Shown one piece after another: positions 16,363 to 24,200 of a stretch of DNA of 64,000 nt; the first letter of the stretch is position 1; each line of letters starts with the position of its first letter. Source of the stretch: Mycolicibacterium novocastrense (GTDB taxonomy: Bacteria > Actinomycetota > Actinomycetes > Mycobacteriales > Mycobacteriaceae); assembly GCF_001570485.1 (NCBI RefSeq), contig NZ_BCTA01000105.1:23862-87861 (forward strand), read 5' to 3'. A model generated the notes under the pieces. That model saw nothing but the letters and a program-made list of their open reading frames with translations, searched no databases and was not told where the DNA came from. A program made the translations under genes and the position numbers.

Positions 16363-16889
16363 GCGCAGAGCAGCGCCATCTCATCGCCTTCGTTGCACGC
16401 TCCAACGGAACCATGCTGCTGGAGGCCATGATCGACGACCGCGCGATGCGGGCTCTACTCGCCAGGGCCGGAGGAGCCTCGGGACCCACCGCCCCCGACG
16501 GCGCCCCGGACTGGATGACCAGCTATTGGACCGTCGCCGACAAATTCGTCAGCCCCGGCCAAGACAACGTTCGCGTCAGAGTCACCGCCGCCCAGGTCCG
16601 CAACCTCGGCCGCAGCCTGCCCCCCGGCCTGCACGCTGAGATTCGCCAGTGTCTCGACGCCCACAGCGCCGAGCGCGCGCGCACCCACCAATGGTGCTAC
16701 TGCCCCTACGCGCACACCGCCCCCAACGCCCACAGCGGGCCCTGCACCCGCCACCACCCCAGCGACGACGAGGACGCCGAGCACCGCCGCCGCGCCGCCG
16801 AACTGCGCACCTGGTCGCAAACACTGCTGCGCCAAGCCCTCCACCCCGCTACTGCCGTCCAGCTCGATCTGTTCGCCAACCTCCGCTGA
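16347..16889 (+). CDS. Unknown protein, island operon
   Basis: 180 residues from ATG 16347, overlapping the glutaredoxin gene. It has a helical N-terminus (LSAEQRHLIAFVARSNGTML) and a central strand region. A Cys/His stretch (HQWCYCPYAH, GPCTRHHP) suggests metal binding. The end is QLDLFANL. Similar short proteins accompany phage-type methyltransferases, but no family name can be given. Confidence 0.6.
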   Translation: MPAPLSAEQRHLIAFVARSNGTMLLEAMIDDRAMRALLARAGGASGPTAPDGAPDWMTSYWTVADKFVSPGQDNVRVRVTAAQVRNLGRSLPPGLHAEIRQCLDAHSAERARTHQWCYCPYAHTAPNAHSGPCTRHHPSDDEDAEHRRRAAELRTWSQTLLRQALHPATAVQLDLFANLR

Positions 16890-16918
16890 TAACCACTGCC
16901 ACCAAAGGACACACTGCG

Positions 16919-17248
16919 ATGACAACCACCCCTTGCCAACAGCCGCCCACCACCGTCGAAATCGACTCCGGCGCTGGCGTTCCGGTCACCGTCGACCTCG
17001 GCACCGCAAACGAATACGGCGACTTCGACGAAGCCGCATACGAAGGCAACCTCTATCTGACCATCAACGGGCGCCTGTACGGCTCGCTCTACATCCGCCA
17101 CGACGCGGACGCCGGGCACCCCACCATCACCCTCGGCCAGTACGACCCAGCCGCCCAGCAGTGGGAGCCCCGAAACGAGATCGGCCCGGAGGCATCCGAC
17201 GATGCCACGCCGGTCGTCACCGCCACCGATGCGGCGGTGAACCGATGA
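16919..17248 (+). CDS. Unknown small acidic protein
   Basis: 109 residues. It looks like a beta-rich domain (VPVTVDLGTANEYGDFD, YLTINGRLYGSLYIRHDAD). Acidic overall. The ATG follows AAAGGAC, and the stop overlaps the methyltransferase start (ATGA), so translation is coupled. No family recognised. Confidence 0.65.
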   Translation: MTTTPCQQPPTTVEIDSGAGVPVTVDLGTANEYGDFDEAAYEGNLYLTINGRLYGSLYIRHDADAGHPTITLGQYDPAAQQWEPRNEIGPEASDDATPVVTATDAAVNR

Positions 17249-19200
17249 GCGCGACCGCTGAGCACCGGCCCGCCACCCAGCGCCGCCGGTTCGCACACGA
17301 CGACCTGATCGCAGTCGACCTGTTTTCCGGGTTCGGCGGTTTCACCCAAGGCGCCAAGCGGGCCGGTTTCACCACGATCATGGCCGCCAACCACAACCGC
17401 TACAAGGTCGAGGTCCACGAGGCCAACCACCCCGACGCCGAGCACTGGATCGCAGACCTCGTGGACCCCGAGTCCTCGAACTACCATTCCGCCCGGGAGT
17501 TGCCCGCTGCCGACCTCCTGCTCGCCGGCGTCAGTTGTGTCAACCACTCCCAGGCCAACACCCAAAAGGCATACGAGCAAGGCCTGTCACTGTTCGACCT
17601 CGACGACCCCGAGTTCGATGCCAGCGTCACCCGATCCGAGCGTGACCGCGCGACAGCCAACTGTGTGCTGCACTACGCCGCGCAGCACCACCCACGCCTG
17701 ATCCTCGTCGAGTGCACCACCGAACTCACGTCCTGGGGACCGGCGATCCCAGGCAAGCGCAATATCGGCGACGGGTCCACCTACCGCTGGTGGCTCAAAC
17801 AGTTCGAGAACCTGGGCTACAAGTACCGAGTCCTCTACCTCAACAGCATGTTCTTCGGTGTGCCGCAGTCGCGAGACCGCCTGTACATCGCGATGTGGGA
17901 CCGACGATTGCCCACACCAGACCTCGACCACCGCCCGGCCGCGTGGTGCACGCTCTGCGACGGTGTGGTCGAGGCAGTGTGGACCTGGCGCACCGGGGTG
18001 CCTCCCACCGGCTCAGTGCGTTACGGCAAGCAATACGACTACCGGTGCGAGCGGTGCCGCGCCGTGGTGACTCCGCCGATGACGCCGTCGCTGGCCGCGC
18101 TCGATCTGACCGACCTTGGCACCCGTATCGGTGAACGTAAGAAGCCGTTGGCCCCGGCCACGATGGCTCGTGCCGAGCGGTGCCGCCAACGGTTCGCCGA
18201 GTTCCCGGCGGTCCTCATGCCAGCCAAGGCCGTGCACGGATCCGAACGTCACCCGTGGCAGCCACTGGCCACCCAGACAAGCCAGCAAGAAACCGCCGTC
18301 CTGTCGACCGGTGCCCTCATGGCCGCCGCTGGCAACACCTACGAACACCCAGGATCAGACTGCCGCAGTCGCGATCTCAGTCAACCGTTGTGGGCGCAGA
18401 CCGCGACCAACACCACCGGGCTGCTCACGCCACCGGTCGCGGTTACTGGCCAGACGCTCGCCGCGCACCGCCACAACGGCGACGGCAAGCACATCACCCA
18501 GCCGATGGACACCGTCACCAGCACCCACGAAAAAGCCGTCCTGCTCGGTGTCGCCAACTTCCAGGGCATCGCCCGCGGTGCCAACGAGCCCCTGCCCACC
18601 CAAGGCGGCTCCGAGACACTGGGCATGGTCTCCAGCGGCGTCCTGCCCTTCCGCCGCAACACCGTGCCCACCGCACACGCCGAACCGATGCCCACCATGA
18701 CCTCTGACCAGATCCCAGGCGTCCTCACCGCAGCCGGTGTCATCAAGAACAACGGCTCGATCGACGAGGCCAAGTACCGCGCACACCCGATCAGCGATCC
18801 GCTCGGCACCACCGTGGGATCGGCTGTCACGCAGGGTGTGTTGTTCTCGGGCTGGTACAAGCAGAACGGCAGCCACGGCACCGAGACCGCCCCACACCCG
18901 GTAACAGATCCCTTCGGCACCCTCACCTCGCGCGACACCACCGCCGTGCTCACCGCCCAGTGGCGCGCAGTCCTCGCCGACCTGACGCTCGAGGACTGCT
19001 ACTTCCGGATGATGGCCGCCCACGAGATCGGACGAGGCTGCGGCTTCGACGTCGACTTCGCCGACTACCAAGGCACCTTCGTGGTCTGGGGAAGCGCCCG
19101 CAACCAGGTCGACGGATACGGCAACGCCGTCTCCCCACCAGTCGGAGAATGGATCGGCACACGATTGCGCGCCGCACTCCACAGCGAGGCCGCCGCCTGA
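17245..19200 (+). CDS. DNA cytosine-5 methyltransferase, variant motifs
   Basis: 651 residues. Motif I is VDLFSGFGGFTQG (about residues 24-36). The catalytic motif IV reads GVSCVNHSQAN with Cys98 in place of the usual PPCQGFS. Motif VI reads VECTTEL (Glu156) instead of ENV. Motif VIII is PQSRDRLYI, and motif X is YGNAVSPPVGEWI near residue 623. Cys pairs (CTLC, CERC) near residue 235 suggest zinc. The target region carries at least seven repeats of the form P-[LMF]-x-T-x-T, about 40 residues apart. These variations are typical of actinophage and plasmid methylases. It ends the island operon and could protect incoming DNA from host restriction. Confidence 0.88.
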   Translation: MSATAEHRPATQRRRFAHDDLIAVDLFSGFGGFTQGAKRAGFTTIMAANHNRYKVEVHEANHPDAEHWIADLVDPESSNYHSARELPAADLLLAGVSCVNHSQANTQKAYEQGLSLFDLDDPEFDASVTRSERDRATANCVLHYAAQHHPRLILVECTTELTSWGPAIPGKRNIGDGSTYRWWLKQFENLGYKYRVLYLNSMFFGVPQSRDRLYIAMWDRRLPTPDLDHRPAAWCTLCDGVVEAVWTWRTGVPPTGSVRYGKQYDYRCERCRAVVTPPMTPSLAALDLTDLGTRIGERKKPLAPATMARAERCRQRFAEFPAVLMPAKAVHGSERHPWQPLATQTSQQETAVLSTGALMAAAGNTYEHPGSDCRSRDLSQPLWAQTATNTTGLLTPPVAVTGQTLAAHRHNGDGKHITQPMDTVTSTHEKAVLLGVANFQGIARGANEPLPTQGGSETLGMVSSGVLPFRRNTVPTAHAEPMPTMTSDQIPGVLTAAGVIKNNGSIDEAKYRAHPISDPLGTTVGSAVTQGVLFSGWYKQNGSHGTETAPHPVTDPFGTLTSRDTTAVLTAQWRAVLADLTLEDCYFRMMAAHEIGRGCGFDVDFADYQGTFVVWGSARNQVDGYGNAVSPPVGEWIGTRLRAALHSEAAA

Positions 19201-19213
19201 AGCCACCCGGCCG

Positions 19214-19244
19214 GGTGGGGGTGTGCTCCCCCCACACCCCCACC
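19214..19244 (+). terminator. Hairpin after methyltransferase
   Basis: A perfect 12-bp stem (GGTGGGGGTGTG with CACACCCCCACC) around a 7-base C-rich loop, 14 bases after the methyltransferase stop. No T-run follows, as is usual in mycobacteria. Likely a terminator for the island operon. Confidence 0.55.
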
Positions 19245-19826
19245 CTCATCGCCCACTGCAGGAAACCGAAAGACCAAGCGCCATGAAGTACTTCGACGTC
19301 GCAACCAGTGAGGCGCGCCCTGGCCCGGCCCTGGGCCAACGGTGCGCGGTTCATACCCCACGCCCGTCTGGGCGCCCCGCACGCTTCCCGCGCGCGCTCA
19401 CCGGACGGGCGCTGGACTCCCCGGCGGATTCACCGAACTGTCGATGCACCGCCAATGGCGCACCGGCGCACGCGACGGCCGCGTCGCCCTGGCGGGCGCC
19501 GGATGCCCGCCTGGCGGCGGGCGCGTCCGTAGCCCCTCACCCCCTCACCTGTCAGCAGGGGCGCCCAGCCTAATCGGTCGGGGCCCCCGACCGGTCAACC
19601 CACGCCCACACCGGGCTACGCGGGGCCGAGTGACCTTTTCGGCCCTATCGACCCGCCGAGATGCAGTACGCCGGCTACTACTTCGCCGACGCGGAAGCGA
19701 TCATCGCCCAAACCGGCGCAGATCCCGACGCCTGACCAACCCGCCGAGCTGGCCCGTCCCCACCAAGGGGCGGGCCAGCTCACTTCTTGTCCGGCCACCC
19801 AGCCGTCAAGAATCGAGCCACGAAGA
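19245..19826. other. Region without supported gene, possible gene remnants
   Basis: A short frame opens at 19283 (MKYFDVATSEARPG) but turns into low-quality sequence. A 24-codon frame at 19661 (MQYAGYYFADAEAIIAQTG) looks protein-like and sits just after a stop in the same frame. The two may be remnants of small accessory genes. Nothing else is recognisable. Confidence 0.4.
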
Positions 19827-19863
19827 AGCGACGGGTGCGGATTCAAACTCCGCACCCGTCGCT
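19827..19863. terminator. 15-bp perfect hairpin
   Basis: AGCGACGGGTGCGGA pairs fully with TCCGCACCCGTCGCT around the loop TTCAAAC. It lies 17 bases beyond the stop of the minus-strand HNH gene, so it is probably its terminator. The loop resembles a tRNA T-loop, but no tRNA is formed around it. Confidence 0.6.
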
Positions 19864-19879
19864 GAAAAGCCGTTCGGGC

Positions 19880-20410
19880 TCACCACAACCGTGGCTGCGT
19901 CCCGAGCATCGCCGCCTCCACCGCGGCCGCATCCCACCCCGACCGCACCGCCGCCCGCAGTGCCAGAGCCCGTTCGCGTCGCGCTCTTACACCCGCGCCC
20001 CGCGCGATCACCGTCGGCCGGCCACCACCGCGGCCCCGCGCCGCCATCTGCTCCATGTTCTCCTGCTGAGTGCCCGCCATCACGTGTGCTCGCACCCCGC
20101 CACGAATCTCCTCGGCGGTCACCACCCGCACGCACAAAGTCACGTCGCACTCGTGCAGCGCACGCACATCCCCCTGTAGCGGTTCCCCCGCCTGCGCGGA
20201 CGCCAGCGCATAGCGCGGTGGCCGTACCATCACCGGGTGCCGCCAGCCGCTGCGCCGCAACGCGAAACGCCCGTATCCATCTGTTCCGATGGCCCCGGTC
20301 CACAGCCAGCAGTCCTGCCGCCCAGGACCGCGCACCACGTGTGCAAAAAACTGCGCGATCTCGCTGGCATGACGCACCGGGTCGACCACTAACTCGCGGC
20401 CCTGCCTCAT
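19880..20410 (-). CDS. HNH endonuclease-like protein
   Basis: 176 residues. The opening CWLWTGAIGTDGYGRFALRR and the core VRALHECDVTLCVRV, followed by HV and GTQQENMEQMAARGR, match the HNH_3 family (CxxWxGaxxxxGYGrf, then HxCDxxxCxNPxHLxxGTxxeN). The NP before the second His is replaced by a longer stretch, so activity is uncertain. The C-terminal 30 residues are Arg/Ala-rich. It is downstream of the coiled-coil gene and near the relaxase. HNH proteins here could assist DNA processing or act in defence. Confidence 0.75.
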   Translation of the reverse strand: MRQGRELVVDPVRHASEIAQFFAHVVRGPGRQDCWLWTGAIGTDGYGRFALRRSGWRHPVMVRPPRYALASAQAGEPLQGDVRALHECDVTLCVRVVTAEEIRGGVRAHVMAGTQQENMEQMAARGRGGGRPTVIARGAGVRARRERALALRAAVRSGWDAAAVEAAMLGTQPRLW

Positions 20411-20418
20411 CCGAGTCG

Positions 20419-20964
20419 TCAGGCGCTCAGTGCCTCGGTGGCTGGATCCACCGCGGCAGCCTCTTCGCTCACCGGCGACGGATCACCAACCGGCGCTGCG
20501 CTATCCGCGCCGCTGCCCGCGCCTGTCGCATCCTCACCCTGCCCGCCGGCCTCGTCCTGTCCGCTGTCGGCCAGACGCAACAGTTCTCGCACCCGCGCTT
20601 GGGTCTGACCACTCTGCGCTGCGATACCGGCGATCGTTTCGCCATTGGTCCGCAGCACCTTCGCCGCAGCCCCGGCCGCCCGCCGAATCGTCGTCGCCTT
20701 CTCCTGCGCGCTGCGCCGAACCCGCTCCAGCCGTTCGTTCAACTCGCGCTCGATCCGAGCGATCTGCTCGGCGGCCCTGGCCAGCGCCGCCTCTTCATCC
20801 TTGGCTGCGGACTGCTCGATGTGCTCCAGCTTGTCCAGCTCGTCCAGGAACTCCTTGAGCGACTGGACAATCGCCCGCTCACGCGCCTCCCGCTCAGCAT
20901 TCGCCCGGCGCCGCGCCTCCAAAGCCCGTTGCAGATTCCCTGATTTCTTCGTTGCATTTCTCAT
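20419..20964 (-). CDS. Coiled-coil HTH protein next to relaxase
   Basis: 181 residues. The first 90 residues are a highly charged coiled coil (LKEFLDELDKLEHIEQSAAK, ERELNERLERVRRSAQEK). After this comes a helix-turn-helix-like segment (GETIAGIAAQSGQTQARVRE), then an acidic disordered tail. It is divergent from the relaxase gene across about 240 bases. The position and structure fit a relaxosome accessory protein that binds the origin of transfer, but no family is recognised. Confidence 0.65.
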   Translation of the reverse strand: MRNATKKSGNLQRALEARRRANAEREARERAIVQSLKEFLDELDKLEHIEQSAAKDEEAALARAAEQIARIERELNERLERVRRSAQEKATTIRRAAGAAAKVLRTNGETIAGIAAQSGQTQARVRELLRLADSGQDEAGGQGEDATGAGSGADSAAPVGDPSPVSEEAAAVDPATEALSA

Positions 20965-21207
20965 GCTTGCGGACTGTAACCAGCCCTGCTGACGTAATCA
21001 CCCTCCCAACTCCCCCTCCCACCATCACCTTCCGTCACCGCCCAAATCCCAGCCCGCACCCCTTCCCACCAGCACCTCCACCTATCAGCCCTGGTTTTGT
21101 CCCACACACCTCTTGCACTGAGGTCACGAAACGGTAACGCCGGTTGGGCGGCAGGGGGTGTCGCAGGCTTGGGATCGTCATCACCGCTGCCTAGCGTCCG
21201 AGCCGTG
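20965..21207. other. Probable origin-of-transfer region
   Basis: The divergent gap between the coiled-coil HTH gene and the relaxase, the usual place of oriT in MobF plasmids. It is pyrimidine-rich on the plus strand (long CTCCCAACTCCCCCTCCCACC tract near 21002) and has short inverted pieces (GTTTTGTCCC; GGTAACGCCGGTTGGGCGG). No nick site can be assigned from sequence alone. Confidence 0.45.
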
Positions 21208-24200
21208 ATGGGCATTCACAAGTTGACTGCCGGCACCGGATACTTGTATCTGGTGCGGCAGGTGGCTGCCCATGACCGCACCCACACCGGACCCGACTCC
21301 CTCGGGGACTACTACTCCTCCAAGGGCGAGACACCGGGCCGCTGGGCGGGGCGCGGGCTGGCCGGATTGGCCGCCGCGATGGAGCATCGCGCTCACACCG
21401 ACCAAGGCGCCCAACTATGGAACGTCGAGGCCGGGTCCGAGGTCACCGAGGACCAGATGAAGAATCTTTTCGGCCTCGGCGTCCACCCCAACGCGACCCC
21501 GCTGGCGCGGCACCTGATGGCTCAAGGCGCGACCCGCAACGGTGCGCTGGCCGCGGTCAAACTCGGCCGCCCCTTCCACGTCAACGCCGGGGAAACCGCT
21601 CTGCAGCAACGGCTTGCCGTGGCCTTCCGCGACCACAACATCAGTCAGGGCAAGCACTGGAACGCCCCCATCGATGAAGAACTGCGGGCCGCGATGCGCA
21701 CTCGTATCGCCACCGAAATGTTCGAAGAAGACCACGCCCGACCCCCCGCCGACGAACGCGAGCTGACCGGATACATCGCCCGCGGCACCCGCCAGCTCAC
21801 CACCTCAGTTGCCGGCTACGACATGACCTACACCCCGGTCAAAAGTGTGTCCGCGCTCTACGCGCTGGCCCCGCTGCACATCGCCGAGATCATCGAGAAG
21901 TGCCACACGCGCGCCGTCGAAGACGCGCAGAACTTTCTGCAGGACCACGCCGCATACACGCGCATCGGCGCGCAAGGCGTTGCGCAGATCGACACAGATG
22001 GCTTCATAGCCGCCCACTTCCTGCACCGTGACACCCGAGCCGCCGACCCCGGACTGCACACCCACGTCGCAGTGTCGAACAAGGTTCGCGCACAAGGAAC
22101 CGACGGAATCTGGCGCTGGTATGCCCTCGACGGCCGCCCCCTCTACGCCTCCACCGTCGCCGCCTCAGAGCTGTACAACACCCGCATTGAGGCATACCTC
22201 GGCGCCGAACTGGGGATGCGGTTCGCCTCCCGCGCACACACCCCCGACGGCAAACGCGAAGTCCGCGAAGTCGTCGGAGTCAATCCCGAACTGCTCGAAC
22301 TGTGGTCCTCTCGGCGGGCCGCGATCGACGCCGAATACGCCGTGTTGGCCAAGAAGTTCCAAACCGAGCACGGCCGCGAACCGACCACACCCGAGTCGAT
22401 CGCGCTGTTCCAACAGGCCACCCTTTCCACCCGCGCCGCCAAGCACGAACCCCGTTCGCTGGCCGAACAGCGGCAGGAATGGCGCGCCCAAGCGATCGGA
22501 CTTCTCGGTGACGAGCAGGCACTCAACGCGATGCTCGGGCGCTGCCTCAGCGGCCGCGCCCGCACCGCTGCAACCATCACCTCCGACTGGCTCACCACCC
22601 AGGCCCAGCGCGTCATCGCCGTCGTTTCCCAGTCACGCTCGACCTGGCAACGCACCCACATTCTGGCCGAAGCACTGCGTCTGACCCGGTCCACCGAGCA
22701 CGCCAACACAGACGGATTAGCCGAACAGATCGCCGACATCGCACTGTCGGAACCGTTGAGTATCCGCCACGCCAGCAGCCCCGACACCGACCTTGGCGAA
22801 CCGGCAGTGCTGCGCCGCAAAGACGGCACCAGCGTCTACCGGCTGGCGGGCAGCCAGACCTACACCAGCGCCGAAATCCTGGCCGCCGAAACACGCATCC
22901 TGGCTGCCGCCACCCTCACCGACGGCCGTCAAGTCGATCCCATCGAGGTCGAAATGGCGCTGCTGTCCGAGGCCGCGCACCGCCGCGAACTCAACGCCGG
23001 CCAAGCCGAACTGGTCCGCCAGATGGCCAGCCGCGGTCAGCGAGTCATGCTCGCGCTGGCCCCGGCAGGGGCCGGGAAAACCACCGCGATGTCGGCGTTG
23101 GCGCGGGCATGGGAGAGCACCGGTGGCACCGTGATCGGGCTGTCCCCCAGCGCAAGTGCAGCCCAAATCCTGCGCGACGAAATCGACATCGACGTCGCCG
23201 ACACCGTGGACAAGTTCAACTGGCTGCACAACAACCCGCACGCCGATGCAGGCGATCCCGCCCGCGAATGGTTCGACCGTATCGACCACACAACCCTTCT
23301 CATCATCGACGAAGCGGGCAAGGCCGGCACCCTCGCACTCGATGCGGTGATCTCAGCAGCGCTGGCCCGAGGTGCGTCGGTGCGGCTGATCGGAGACGAC
23401 AAACAGCTGGCGTCGATCAGCGCCGGCGGCGTGTTGCGCGACCTCGCCCACAGCAGTGAAGCCATCACCTTGTCGCAGGTGATGCGGTTCGCCTCCCCCG
23501 CCGAGGCCCAGGCCGGGCTGGCGATGCGCGAGGGCGACCCCTCGGGCATCGCCTTCTACATCGACCACCAGCGAGTCCATGTCGGCACCGACGCGATGGC
23601 CCTCGACATGGCGTTCGACGCCTGGCGCGAGGACAACGAACAGGGCCACCACTCCCTGCTGTTGGCGCCCACCCACGACCTGGTGACCGAACTCAACGAG
23701 CGTGCCCGACTGCACCGACTGACCACACTGGGCGACCAAGCACCCACCAGGGAAGCCGGATTGGCCGGTGGTTCGCGCGCCAGCGTGGGCGACATCGTGT
23801 TCACCAAGAAGAACGCGCGGATGCTCACCGTCGGCTCCAACGACTTCGTTCGCAACGGCTATCGGTGGGAAGTCAGCGCCGTGGAACCCGACGGATCACT
23901 GACCGTGACCCACCTGGAATCCGGAGCCCACCGCCACCTTCCCGGCGACTACGTGCGGGCTCACGTCACCCTCGGATACGCCGCCACCATCGACAGCGCA
24001 CAGGGCGCCACGGCCCGCCACCGCTGCCACACCGTCGGTTCTGACCGGCTCAGCCGCCAGCAGATCTACACCGCGCTGACCCGCGGTGTGCGCGAAAACC
24101 ACATCTACTTCTCCACAGCGGAAAACGATCCCCACCGCATCCTGACCCCGAAGGCAACCCACCCCGACACAGCCGTGGACGTGCTCACACGTGCCCTTGG

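Noticed and set aside
19827..19863. tRNA T-arm because the loop reads TTCAAAC
   Set aside because: The stem is 15 bp and no D-arm, anticodon arm or acceptor stem surrounds it.
19342..20943. A 533-codon plus-strand frame
   Set aside because: It crosses two minus-strand genes with recognisable HNH and coiled-coil sequence and has low-complexity Arg/Pro composition.
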